NCBI GenBank assembly: GCA_036346395.1
Contig: JAYEVG010000058.1
Location: forward strand, 151,750 to 215,749
DNA: 64,000 bases
Source: Hsuehochloa calcarea
Lineage: Eukaryota > Streptophyta > Magnoliopsida > Poales > Poaceae
Direction of reading: 5' to 3'
Below the pieces are notes generated by a model. The model was not told the origin of the DNA. It did no database searches and saw only the letters and a program-made list of their open reading frames with translations. Positions 34,987 to 46,522 of the stretch are shown piece after piece (position 1 is the first letter of the stretch; each line of letters starts with the position of its first letter). Made by a program: the position numbers and the translations under genes.

Positions 34987-37900
34987 GTCCGTTGTGCGAG
35001 GAAGGAGGACATATGGCTTGTTGACTCCGGGTGTTCTCGACATATGACCGGAGATTCTAGATGGTTCTCCTCCCTCACACGTGCATCCGGCAACGAATTG
35101 ATTACCTTTGGGGATGCTTCTACCAGGACCGTGACTGCAAAGGGCACTGTGCGCGTCAACGACAAGTTCATGCTTAAAGACGTCGCTTTGGTAAGTAAGC
35201 TGAGGTATAATCTTCTATCTGTTTCTCAGCTGCTTGATGAGGGTCTAGAAGTGAGGTTTAAGTGTGGTGAGTGTAGAGTTCTAGATTCATCGGGTGAGCT
35301 TGTTTTGAGATCTCCAGTTTGAGAAGATCTTACGTGCAAATTTGAAGATTTCTTGATTTCAGTCCTAGGTGTCTTGTAGCCTCAGATTCTCATGATCTTG
35401 TTTTGTGGCATCGTAGACTTGGGCATATAGTTTTTGATCATTTGTCTAGAGTCAGTTGCAAGGACTTGATTAGAGGTTTGCCTAGGCTGAAGGCTGTTAG
35501 AGATCTTGTATGCTCGCCCTGTAGACATGGTAAGATGGTGTCTGCTTTCCACCCACCTCTTACTTTGGTAATGGTGATGGACCGGGATGCTTCTTCACTT
35601 AGACACGATTGGTCCTTCTAGAGTTCGATCATTTGGTGGGAAATGGTATGTGCTGGTGGTTGTGGATGATTACTCCAGGTATTCATGGGTTTATTTTCTC
35701 GCTTCTAAGGACGAAGCATTTGGATTCTTTATAGATCTGGTCCTTAGACTTGCTGTTGATATTCCTGGAGCTTTGAGAGCTATTAGGAGTGTCAATGGGA
35801 CAGAATTCAAGAATTCTTCTTTTTCTACCTTCTGCACTGATAGGGGAATTGAGCATCAGTTTTCTTCTCCTAGAGTTCCCAGTGAGAATGGTGTTGTAGA
35901 AAGGAAGAACAGAACCCTTGTAGAGATGGCTCGGACCATGTTAGATGAGCATTCTACTCCTAGGAGATTTTAATTTGGCGATCTCTCTCGCTTGTTATAT
36001 CTCCAACAGGTCTTCTTGAGATCTGTGGTTGGAAAGACCTCTTATGAGCTTAGATTTGGTCATTCTCCTAAAGTCTCTCATTTCAAGATTTTTGGTTGCA
36101 AGTGCTTCATTCTTAAACATGGCAACCTTGATAAATTTGAGTCTAGATGTTTTGATGGTATATTTCTTGGATATCCTGCTCATTCTCGTGGCTATCGTGT
36201 TTTTAATGTTGACACTAACAAAACTGTTGAGACTTGCGAAGTTACTTTTGATGAGGCGAGTCCTGGTACTAGACCCGATGCTACAGGTATACAGGATCCT
36301 GAAATTCAAGGAAGCATCTTCGTCGATGATGACTCTGAGGATGAGGAACCGAACCATCCTCCAGCTACCTCGAGAGGGTGGAGAGCTGCTACTACTACTC
36401 GGTTTGGTGAGCGACCTCCTCCTATCCCCACCGACGATCTGAGTGGCTCTGTTCCTACCTCAACAACTCATGGGGTAGAGGCCACTTCTGCACCAGGAGC
36501 ACCTCTTCATATTCAGCGACAACATCCACATGAGCAGATGATTGGGGATCTTCAAGAGCGAGTCACTCGCTCCAGGTTTATTTCTTCTGATTCTCCTGCA
36601 CACTCTGCTTTTGTCGCTTCTTTTGAACCCCGAGATATCACCCATGCTTTATCTGATGCCTCTTGGGTCAATGCCATGCATGAAGAGCTTGAGAATTTTG
36701 AAAGAAACAAAGTCTGGACTTTAGTTGAGCGGCCTTCTGATTCTCATGTTATTGGAACAAAATGGATTTTTAAAAATAAGCAAAGTGAGGATGGATTGGT
36801 TGTTCGCAATAAGGCTAGAGTCGTAGCTCAAGGTTATTCCCAGGTAGAAGGCTTAGACTTTGAAGAGACCTTTGCTCCTGTAGCTAGATTGGAAGCCATT
36901 CGCATTCTTTTAGCATTCGCAACATCCAAGGGTTTCAAGCTTTTTCAAATGGATGTTAAAAGTGCTTTCTTGAATGGTTTCATAGAAGAAGAGTTCTTTG
37001 TCAAGCAACCTCCTGGTTTTGAAAATCAAAAATTCCGAAACCATGTTTTTAAACTCTCTAAAGCCCTGTATGGATTGAAACAAGCTCCTAGAGCTTGGTA
37101 TGACATGCTTAAGAGTTTCTTGCTTGAAAATGATTTCAAAATGGGAATGGTTGATAAAACCTTGTTCACTCTCAGGCATGGCAGTGATTTCTTGTTGGTT
37201 CAGATTTATGTGGATGATATTATATTCGGTGGTTCTTCTCATGCTTTGGTGTCCAGATTTTCAGATTCGATGAGCAGTGAGTTCGAGATGAGCATGATGG
37301 GAGAGTTGACATTCTTCCTTGGTCTTCAAATCAAGCAACTGAAAGAAGGCACCTTCGTTCACCAGAGTAAGTATACAAAGGACCTTCTTCGGCGCTTCAA
37401 TATGGGAAGCAGTAGGCCAATGTCTACTCCCATTGCTACAACCACCGTCTTTGGACCACGATGAGGATGGAGAGCCCGTGGACCGGAAGAGTACCGCATG
37501 ATATGATTGGCTCCTCCTCTATCTTCTGTCGAGGCCGGACATACAATTTGTCGTATGTCCATGCGCCGCTTCGAGCTTCCTCGTGCTTCTCATCGTCAAG
37601 CAGTACGGCGTATCTTCAAGTATCTTCAAGATACTTTTGACTTTGGACTCTGGTATTCTTCTTCTTCTGCTCTCTCAATTCGTGCATTTTCTGATGCTGA
37701 TTTTGCGGGGTGTAGAGTGGATAGGAAGAGTACTTCTAGCACTTGTCATTTCTTGGGCACATCTCTTGTTTCTTAGTCTTCTTGAAAAGCAGTCTTGATT
37801 TACACTGATCCACCGAGGCCGAGTATGTAGCTGCAGCCAGTGGTTGCTCTCAGGTTCTCTGGATTTTATCCACGCTGTGGGACTATGGGTTATCCTTGAG

Positions 37901-38132
37901 AAGTGTTCCTCTTTTCTGTGACAACACTTCTGCAATTAATATTGCCAAAAACCCAGTGCAACATTCCAGGACTAAACACATTGATATTCGATTTCATTTT
38001 CTGAGAGACCATGTTGAGAAAGGTGATGTTGTGCTCTATTTTGTAGAGTCAGAACAACAGCTTGCAGATATTTTCACTAAAGCTCTTGATTCTTCTCGCT
38101 TCTTTGCTTATGGGAGAGTTAGGGGTTATTAG
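34987..38132 (+). pseudogene. Outer Sirevirus pol (protease, integrase, RT, RNase H)
   Basis: It is in the same frame as gag beyond the TAG. Protease: WLVDSGCSRHMTG (about 35016). The GAG-pre-integrase zinc domain WHRRLGHIVFDH ... CSPCRHGK (35403-35560) and integrase core VLVVVDDYSRYSW, SVNGTEFKN (second Asp changed, normally TDNGTEFKN) and SENGVVERKNRT (to 35973) follow. Then 35992-37464 is a 490-residue frame with the IN tail, a variable acidic segment, and RT with GTKWIFKNK, QMDVKSAFLNG and the active site YVDDIIFGGS (about 37207). RNase H is split at 37507-37776 and 37896-38132 (AFSDADFAG, FCDNTSAI, LADIFTKAL). Breaks near 35325, 35600, 35975, 37465 and 37780 make it a pseudogene, but less decayed than the inner copy. 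Confidence 0.9.
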
Positions 38133-39532
38133 TCCTATTGGGCTGTTTTGAGGGGGAATTCGCTCTTTTTGCAATCATTGTATCATAATGCATGTTTCAT
38201 TTCAATTGTCTTGCATTGCATAATAAAATTTGTGGAGCTTTGATTATTATCCTTGTATGGCTTGATTTCATATTCTATACCTTGTCATGTCAAGTGATAG
38301 TCTGCTAGACTTCTTTTATGACTCTTCATGTTTAGCTTAGCTTTTGCCTTGCTAGCTTTATATCTGTGAGCAAATTGAATCAAATCATGTCTTGTTGGAT
38401 CTTGTGACTAGTTTTGCTCTAGTGATCCTCTTATGATTCTTGCCATGTCATATAGGTTGAATTGAGTCTTGAACTTATTTTGAGATGAAAATGAGCTTTT
38501 TATCTTCTTAAGTCAAGCAAATGAAAAATGAGATTTTCTGCGAAAAATCGATCTCACCAATCCTTTCTCATGAGACGGCTTGCCATTGCACTAGGCATGA
38601 ACTTAGGGGAGTTTTGGATGACCTAGACCACTCTTTTAAGCTTATCGCTTGAGATGGTGTGGCAAGGCTTGAGATCTAGCACAAAAAAATTCTTTTAGGA
38701 AAATGCTCAAAATGCTAAGTGCTTGAGTTTTGCTTCAAAAGTGTAATCTTAATGCTCAAAATGCCTCAGTTCTTGTTCTGAGTCTCTTTTTACTTATAGA
38801 CATGGCTTGACTCATTTTTGGTTGCTTTTAGTGAAACTATGATATTGAGCAACTTTTCATGGTATTCATTCTCTTAATCTCGACATCGCTATTTTGGTTT
38901 TAGCTTTAAAGTACATGTTTTGCCATGATTGAATATAGCTTCTACTCTTTTATGGCTTGGTATAATACTTGTCTTGTCTACTTGGATAATGGTTATGGCT
39001 CCTTTTTACTAAAGTTCAAAAATAAAGTCATTCCTTCATGCTCTTTCTTTTCTCATGCATCTTGATGAATTCATTGTCAAAGGGGGAGAAAGATTTATGA
39101 AAAATGCTGTTTTGGAGCGATTGGTTTCATACTTAAGGTCTCATATAAAAGAATACATATAAAAAAATTTGGATGAACCTTTTGAAAATTTGTGATCATG
39201 GGGAGTTGAGTCTCTGGGTGTTATTGTCTTTGTCTGATTATATTTGCAACTGAAGAAGACTCACAATGATCAAAGGTCAAATGGAACTTTCTGTCTTTCA
39301 TATGGACCTAAGTGAGATTTTTGGCTACTTTCTGGAATTTGAATCCTTTTGTGCTTTCATTGCCTTATCTCACTTGCTTATACTATTCTGAAGCCAGCTT
39401 GGTCGGTTCTTACGCTTTTTCTTGCTTATGGACCAAGTTGTGCCTTTATGCGAAAACGGCGTTTGTTTTACTTTTCAATCTGAAAAACTACATTTTCTGG
39501 GAAATTGCCAATGTGTTCATCAAGGGGGAGAT
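38133..39532 (+). other. 3' non-coding region of the outer Sirevirus with polypurine tracts
   Basis: No coding frame. An internal PPT-like GTCAAAGGGGGAGAAAGA sits at about 39077-39094, and the terminal PPT, CAAGGGGGAGAT (39521-39532), abuts the LTR. The 38539-38682 block is conserved with the inner element. Confidence 0.8.
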
Positions 39533-41436
39533 TGTGGATATCGTGAGGATATGTGCACGATCTCAGGATGATGAGTCAATTGGCAATGGCTTTGTTGGTT
39601 TGCAATTTATCGCGTTTTCGGGTTTGCTCTAGGGCTGTCAGGACACGGGCGGTCCGACCGGCCAGGTCGCCGGTCCGACCGGCCAGTGGGTTGGTCTGAC
39701 CGGCAGTGCTTGCCGGTCCGACCGCCAAAATGAAAAGTGGTTTTTGGAGCTGAGCCAAAAATAGGTTGTGTAGGCAAGTGAGGGGAGTCTCCTGGATGTG
39801 GTCTCATCATTTTTGGAGCTCCCAGTCAAAAGTTCTATTCAGTTGAAATTTCCAGAAGGTTTAGGATTTTCACGCTGAAAATTTGGCTAAGTCTTTTCGG
39901 GCGGTCCGACCGCCGTTGTGGGATCGGTCGGACCGGCCTGGAATCGGTCGGACCGGCCTTGTGGGGCGGTCAGACCGCCGATGACTTGGAGGGTAGCCAA
40001 GTTGTCATTGTTGTGTATTGATTGTGTTTATCGTATGAACTTCAATGCTTTATTGTTGCATATTGCATTGCGGAACTAACGTGGGTCAAGTTGTAAAGAA
40101 CTTGTTCCCGGAAACGATTTGGTTGTCTATTGCTGTGCAGGTGGCTTGCAGGTCAACGACGTCAACGGTGAGGTGGATCGGGACTACGCTTGGAGAGCTG
40201 AGGTCCAGAACGATCATGGATACCGGATGAGGTCGTGTGACTCAAGCATGGTGCAGAATGGGCAAGATGGATCGAACGGGTAGTTCGGTACAGCTGGTTG
40301 GATCAGGCGGTGCGGAAGTCGGTGCGAGTCTCTGGGAGATTCCGATGGGATTCGGACAGGAGAGGCTTGGCGACGTGATGAGAACCGCTGATCAACCTAC
40401 ACGTGGTGAAGCAGCCGATTGCTTCAATAGTTATGTGTGTGTGGGTCCCATGTGTGAGTGAGTCCCAAAAGAGAAACCCTAGGCCTCTAGTATAAATAGA
40501 AAGGGGGAGATGTAAAACCCCCAAGCATTCATTTGGCCCCCTTCTTCATTTTCTAGGGTTTGGAGGAGAGGAGAGGAGAAGCTAGGGTTTGGAGAGATTG
40601 TGAGCGTGCTCTTGTGTGAGCTCTTGTCCTCCTTGTTGGAGAGGCTTTGTAAGCATCTAGTGTGTTCAATCAATCTTGAGATGCTTAATTGAAAGATCAT
40701 TTGTCCCCTTTGTGTTCTTCTCTCTTTTGGATGATTTTGGTGCTTCCTTGATTCAAGGGTTTATGCTTGGTCTATTGACCTATTTTATCTTGCTTTGATG
40801 TGTGGGAATACTCCTAGAGTCATCTAGATCATCAATCCCCACAAGCAAGTCTTGAATCAAGATTTTCATAATTCTAGGGTTTGTGCACTTCTTTTGTAAA
40901 ACCTTGAGAGATCGATTATGCGAAGTGGATCTGAAGGATCGTCGCTAGAAATAGGTCTCTAATATCATTAGGGAGGTGTGCTCAAAATTTGGTTAAGTTT
41001 CATTGGTTGAATCAAAAGTTGGATCAAATTTCGTTTTAGATTTGTGCTTGATTTTTCAGTACTGGACTGAACCGGTCTGACCGGTTTTATAACGGCGGTC
41101 CGACCGCCCGCGTTTGAACCGCTTCGATCGCTGGTCGAACCGATATCCAACGGTCCAACCGCCGATTAGTAGCCGGTCCGATCGTTGTTGACCGTCGGCC
41201 GACCGCCTTGGTAGCCGGTCAAACCGCGGTGCCACCCGTAATGTTGAGTTCATTTCTCCACTTGTGTGTCATGTGGTTGAGTGGGCTTATCGAATTCAAC
41301 ACAAGGCTTCCACTGTGCGCTTACTAATCTTCTTAGCTTTCATAGCTAAAGGAGTAAAGTTCGTGTTGAATTTGATTTAGGCGAGAAAGTTGAGAAAGCG
41401 CCTATTCACCCCCCTAGTCGCCTTTACGGTCCTACA
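39533..41436 (+). repeat. Right LTR of the outer Sirevirus
   Basis: 1904 bp, TGTGGATATCG to GGTCCTACA. TATA box at 40491. Palindromic words are as in the left LTR. Confidence 0.93.
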
Positions 41437-41441
41437 GAGTC

Positions 41442-41900
41442 CATTTACGATTACTAGTGCACGATTGTATTTTTTTTGGAGTTGTTTGTGTATATGACAC
41501 AGTAGGAGTGTTGCATGTGTCATTTATTTCTTTGTACACGTAAGAGGTGTGTTACATACGTGCGCATATTAGTGTCATGGTCATGCATGTAGGTTAGTCA
41601 GTGCATGATGCATGTGTGTGCGCATGAGTTCTTGTAGGTGTGTCCAAGTTCTCATGTGTGTAAGCTCTAGTGAGAGTCTTCGTCGCTGTCTAGTTGTGTT
41701 ACCGGCGAAAGACAATTAGAGCTGAGGTAGTGGTCAAAGTCGCCGGCGAGGTGTGTCACCGGCGGCGAAGTTGTGGCACGGCAAGAGGTTGCAGGCGATC
41801 CGCAACGGTGAGTTGGCAACAGCGATAGCAACATGGCCGGTGACATCGACGGGCGTTTGGGCTGCGTCAAAATCAAGAAAACGCATCAAGGATTAGGGGG
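41442..41900 (+). other. 3' internal part of the host copia element
   Basis: 459 bp between the Sirevirus insertion and the right copia LTR. It is TG-rich, then GC-rich, with no polymerase motifs. It ends with the PPT AAGGATTAGGGGG. This supports the view that the element never carried pol here. Confidence 0.75.
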
Positions 41901-42208
41901 TGTTTATTGAATAATCCTTCATGCGTGTTTAATTTTGTGTTTACTCTTGTAACGTTTCCGTTACCTCTATTCGCTGCACGTATTGGAGGCAGTCAAGCGT
42001 TGAGCAGTCATTAGCATTAGCAGTCTTTGACATGCCACATTGAAAGGCACTTTATTGGCTAGCGTTAGCAGTCTGAGTAGTAACTCATTTGTTCTTGCTA
42101 GCATAAATAACAGAAAAGGGTGTGAAGTTTTCGGTAGCAACAAAAGAAAGATTTGTCTCCTTACTTGTATTGGTGTCCAGACATTTACGGGAGTTGGTGT
42201 TGCTAACA
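41901..42208 (+). repeat. Right LTR of the host copia element
   Basis: 308 bp, TGTTTATTGAATAATCC to GGTGTTGCTAACA. It has a 4-bp insertion near its start relative to the left LTR. TSD AATGG follows. Confidence 0.92.
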
Positions 42209-42213
42209 AATGG

Positions 42214-44560
42214 CTCGGGAGGTGGAGGGGGAATCACAGGGAAGGACTGCAGGAGGAGAGGAACACACAGTTGTGAACGCTGCTGCCCTTGTCCAGCAAG
42301 TGCTTCAGTGCCCCACTAGGCCCATATGGTCGCTGTCATCCAGCGGACGTGTCTAAAATTAACGGAGAGTTGAGAGTGAACTTTTGTGGCGTACTGCTCG
42401 TTCTCGGCGGCGGCGCAGAGGAAGAGAGTGGACGGGCGGCGCAGGTGGAGAAGCTCGCCCACAGATGAGTGCAGTGGCGGCGGTGGCGCGGGGAGGGGGG
42501 AGAGCGGAGTAGAGAGAGGAGGACGATAGGCGAGTGTAGTGGTGCCGGCACGAGCAGAGGAGGCCACCGTGGCTATGGGGGGGAGAAGCAGGAGCATTGA
42601 AAAAAAGACGATTTTTTTTCATCATTTGTAATATTTTTTTCAACGTGTGTAACATTTTTTCAATGCTCGCAACAAAAAGACTAGTTCATCCAAAAACAGG
42701 TTATGAGGAGGACACAACGTATCAAAGAAACCAGATACAACATTTCTAAGAAGATTACATCTAAAAAAATCTTAGATGTAGAAGAACGCTTTTAACAGTA
42801 AAAGGGGTTGGTTTTGCAGTATTTTTTTTCAATGTCGAAGCGAGGGTACAGAGGAAGAACGAAACGGAGTGAAAGGCCAGAGAAAAGAGTTAAGTCGATC
42901 GACGGGAGAAGCACAACGAAATTAGGATTTGGCGAAAAAGATGTTAATATCAAAGAAATTTACAACATTTAAAACTTACTTATGAAACATCTAGAAGTCT
43001 AAACATTTCAAATCACCTATTGAAACAATGAGAAGCAGCTATTGCAACATTGAGATTTTTTGAGAAAAAATATAACTCCAAGAATTTGTTACTGGACATC
43101 CAAAAGATAGTAGTCCCAACATTTCAAATCACCTATTGCAACAATGAGGAGCAACAATTGCACTGAGAAAAAAAATAACCTCAAGAATCTGCTACTGCAA
43201 CATCTCGTAGAAGAGGTGGTGATGCTCATATCCATAGCCGTGGAACGCATGCATGCCGAAACACCCAAAGAACGAAGAGAATCCTTCTTCCAAGAAGAAC
43301 AACACCACACCACGAAGAAGAGCAAGAAGAACAAAGCCACCTCCGCCGGAGTAAATAGAGAGCCGAACCCTATCACCACCGCGATAGGGAAAAACATCAA
43401 AGAACAAGAGAAGAGGAGAGACCTCTGCGAGAGGAGAGGAGTGAAAGTGCAACCCGAGTAAAGAAAATGAGAGATGAGAGAGAAGGGGTAGAGGAGGAAT
43501 TTAATAATTGGAAAGAGACGGAACTGACGAGGGGGGGTTGCTTGCTTTGCTTCTGGTGTGGTGAGGCGGAGTGGATGGAGATCAGGAAAGTAAGTGAATC
43601 GGGGAGTAGACGAGTCTGATGAGTTAGACGACCGAGCGGTATCATTACCCAAAAAAGAAAGGGAGGCATGCGCAATAACTATATATGATAGTGGGATCAG
43701 CCTTAACAAAAATAAAGAAAAGTAGGAGAGACGAAGATACTGAATGGTGGGTTCCATCGGCTAGGAGAGATAAAAATAGACTTTCAATCCAACTTCTCTC
43801 TTCCCTATCAGTCAGATATTATATTTCAATGATGTGTCCACTAGCAAAGAGATACAAAAACTTATTAGTCAATTTGCCCATGCACGCGCATAGAATCCGT
43901 ATTACAGGGTTATTTTCCTACTGCGGGTAAAAAAAAAGGAGCTAACAACTGCTACAGAATAATCCCGTTGTTTCCTTTCCCAACAACTCCAGCTTGACAG
44001 GTCTTGAGTTAATCCCTTCCCTCAACCATTCAGCATGGAGTGAGTGGGGTCCTGCCGTTGAATTTCATTATTCTCGTGAAGAAAATTTTCGGCATTATCG
44101 AAGGAGATAATGTTCAAGTGCTTTAATCTCATACTACCAGAAGTAACCAATTACAACTAGTAATTAGCATCGGTCCTAATTACTAGCGGAAAGAGATTAA
44201 CAGAGTGAGACAGAGAGAATTGCAGAGCAGCATCAATCGTTTTGACTACGTCGTAGCCAGCTTTCATGAGACAGTAGGGCGAAACTGATACAGTAGTAAC
44301 ACACCTCGTCGATCGTTGCAAAATAAAAAGAAGTAAAAAAACACACCGCAGGCTTTGTTAATGTCAGGTTTGATTGTACATTGTGGTGCTTGCACAGTTG
44401 CGCATCAGCTGCCTTCAACTAGTTGAACTCCTTGTCCCCATGAAGAATGATCTCTTTAACCACCTCTGTTTCCGACGGCGGCGGCAAGGGAGACGGCTCG
44501 GAGCTGTCCGTTCCATGGTCGATTCGACCGTCGGCGATCACCGGCATATTCTGAGGGAAC
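42214..44560. other. Intergenic zone with short repeats, no supported gene
   Basis: GC-rich minus-strand frames at 42316-42655 and a 222-residue minus frame at 43089-43757 (several hydrophobic stretches, Ser-rich) have no recognisable domain, and the latter overlaps a tandem repeat. The words (C)AACATTT and TGCAACA recur from 42600 to 43210, as in decayed DNA transposons. The part from about 44190 to 44280 is similar to 14090-14165. Confidence 0.4.
43002..43207. repeat. ~116-bp tandem duplication
   Basis: The words ACATTTCAAATCACCTATTG at about 43003 and 43119 start two copies that continue with CAACAATGAG(G/A)AGCA and an A-rich tail. Confidence 0.75.
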
Positions 44561-44761
44561 TCAGCGGCGGCGTCGGCGAGTCCGTGGGCCGGCTTCGATG
44601 GTGAGGATTAGGAAGACGATGACGTGGAAGAGCATCGTCCTGGCCGTCTTGTTGAAGAGCTCGTCGTGGTCGAAGAAGAGAGCGGCGGCGGTGGCGGAGG
44701 AGCAGAGGATGATGGCGAGGAGGGAGAGCGCGGAGAGCAGCAGCAGCGCGACCACCGCCAT
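44561..44761 (-). CDS. Small putative membrane protein, diverged copy of the 14-kb ORF
   Basis: 66 residues starting MAVVALLLLSALSLLAIILC. A first hydrophobic segment (residues 2-26) is followed by a short acidic stretch (FFDHDELFNK), a second hydrophobic segment (MLFHVIVFLILTI) and a basic end (RTRRRR). Two membrane spans are likely. The start resembles MKFTEALLLSLFAVLLCSA at 14028-14339, and DNA around both is partly alike, so they may be duplicates separated by the retrotransposon nest. I do not recognise the family. Longer minus frame 44538-45113 is a shadow in another frame. Confidence 0.45.
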   Translation of the reverse strand: MAVVALLLLSALSLLAIILCSSATAAALFFDHDELFNKTARTMLFHVIVFLILTIEAGPRTRRRRR

Positions 44762-46522
44762 CGATCGCTGAACCCGTGGTGGACTGAGCCGAGAGAAGGA
44801 ATCCTACTTGTAAAGACGAATGGAATCGCGGTACGAGTATGGTCCTGTTGGTACAGTTGTGGTTTTGTACAGTCGTGGTTTTTCTGAAAAGTGGTTTTCG
44901 GCTGTGTTGTAGTATTTTATGGCTGTGGGCCGAATGTCTAGGCTTTTCTGATTTGGTGTTTGGTTGCTTGACTTTTAGGTAGGCTGGCTGCAGCTTCCGA
45001 GATGTGAAATGTCTGAAATGCCCACGAGGACAGTAATAGTTTGTTTGATGTCGTTTAATGTAATTAATAATATTAAATGACATTTGACAACATGTAACGA
45101 TATTTAAGAACATTTAACGGTATTTAACAATAAAATCCTTCAGAAAACATGTTAAAATAATCTGGACTAGATGATCAGTCCCTTGTAAGTACTACATACA
45201 AAATGTTGTATATATCTTCCATCTAAATAATGTTTTATCAATCGAATACTCCAACTAAACTTTGGCACCTACTGTTATGACACTGTCCATATTGCTGATG
45301 AACATGGCATAAGTTTCGGTATAATCCTCCTCTTTTATTCTTCTTAGAGATCCTCAGTGGTGTGCTTGTTGATAGCTCTTGAGATAAAAGGTTGTGCCAG
45401 TGTTCATATTTCCCTTTGCAGATTTTTCTGCATCTGTCTCAGACCGGCATGTATACTTTGATTAAAACATTGGATAAGTGACCATATCACTCAGATAAAA
45501 GATAAACATCCAAAGATAGCATGCATTACTTGCATTTCTAGATTAATGGGCAAACCGACACGCCGGACGACCAGGCCTGCACGGGCGACGGGGGAATGTC
45601 GAACAGAGCTTGTCGGGGTATCGCCCGTCGCCCGCGCGGCGGCGGGGCACGATCGACGAGGCGATCGTGGGGTGGGGCGTGTGGTACCTGATCTGGCGGT
45701 GCCGGCAGGAGCGAACCGTGGAGGAGCCGGCGGTGGGAGTCGGGGACGAGCGCCACACGGGGAAGGAGAACGGTGCAGGGGAGCCGGAAGGACCGAGGTG
45801 GGAGGGGAAAGGGCAGTCCTGGCTTAAATACTAGGTATGAGGCGGGTAATTTCTGAGAAGTTTGGGGTATTTTCGGAACGCTAGAGGTGGGAAGCGGTGG
45901 GAAACACCTCAACACTGGCTTTTGGCTTTCGGCTTCCATGTGTATTGATGGCTTTGAGCTTCTAACGAAAGCCAGTAAAAAAGCTAGCCGTTTGTTTCGG
46001 CTCCTGGCTTTTCTCACCAAAAGCCAAAGCAGAAACTGTGCCAAACAGGGCCTATAACACACGCGCAATGCGGAGATGGATCGACTTGCGTGGTTGTGTG
46101 GCACAACGCAACGCTAGCTTGGCACACAATAAGGTGAAAGCCAAGTGCACTGCATGCGTCCGATCTATTCACGGTCTCTTTTACAAAAGCTGCTAGTGCG
46201 CGGCCGGTCCGCCGCCCATGGTCCGGTTGAGCAGAGCGGCGGTGGGGAGCGGGGAGCCAACACGCGTCCATGTCGGCTGTCACGCATTGGCTGCTACTAC
46301 TGTACAGCACCGTCCTACGTGAGGTAACACCACGCGCGAGCTTGAAAGGAGGGAGCGGGGGGCAGATATCAGCCTCGGATTGGATAGATTATAGTACGAG
46401 ATCTAGAAAAATTAACAGTGATACTCTCTTCATAATAGATTATACTCTCTTCATAATAGATTATATTTTGTTGTTGATGCATTCACGAATGTAGGGTTTA
46501 GTTACGGGAAGAATGGTGTTGG
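44762..46522. other. Unassigned, with GC-rich block and possible MITE end
   Basis: 45045-45135 is AT-rich with repeated ACATTTAAC-like words. 45546-45834 is GC-rich and open in several frames on both strands (for example 45538-46104 minus), but no domain is recognisable. Near 45905-46055 the words GGCTTTTGGCTTTCGGC and GCCAAACAGGGCCTA resemble ends of hAT-like MITEs, though the pair of ends could not be matched. Confidence 0.35.
46421..46462. repeat. 21-bp direct repeat, two copies
   Basis: ACTCTCTTCATAATAGATTA is repeated back to back with a 21-bp period. Confidence 0.9.

Larger units (their letters stand above)
19264..41436 (+). mobile_element. Outer Sirevirus-type copia retrotransposon
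   Basis: LTRs 19264-21175 and 39533-41436 are flanked by GAGTC (19259-19263 and 41437-41441). With the inner insertion removed it is about 11.1 kb. Sirevirus hallmarks (family knowledge) are present: PBS TGGTATCAGAGC right after the LTR, a very long gag with two zinc knuckles and a coiled-coil cysteine-pair region, copia-order pol (PR-IN-RT-RH), a 1.4-kb 3' region with internal polypurine tracts, and palindrome-rich LTRs. No envelope-like frame is seen. Frameshifts in gag and pol mean it is not autonomous now. Confidence 0.93.
14758..42208 (+). mobile_element. Short copia retrotransposon (gag only seen) that hosts the nest
   Basis: The two LTRs (14758-15059 and 41901-42208) share long identical blocks and are flanked by the 5-bp repeat AATGG (14753-14757 and 42209-42213). 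Together they define one insertion now spread over 27.4 kb. A PBS follows the left LTR and a PPT, AAGGATTAGGGGG (41888-41900), precedes the right LTR. With the gypsy and Sirevirus insertions removed, only about 1.2 kb of internal sequence remains. It encodes gag pieces and no polymerase, so the element was probably non-autonomous, though a deletion at the gypsy junction has also removed part of it. Confidence 0.9.

Noticed and set aside
38133..39532. Possible envelope-like gene after pol in the outer Sirevirus
   Set aside because: Only a 106-residue frame (39312-39632) that runs into the LTR; no motif.
43089..43757. 222-residue minus-strand frame with hydrophobic stretches
   Set aside because: It overlaps a tandem duplication in its distal part and has no recognised domain; no splice or promoter evidence. 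Reported only as part of the intergenic zone.
45538..46104. 188-residue minus-strand frame
   Set aside because: GC-rich DNA open on both strands and partly overlapping MITE-like words; Pro/Arg-rich translation without motif.
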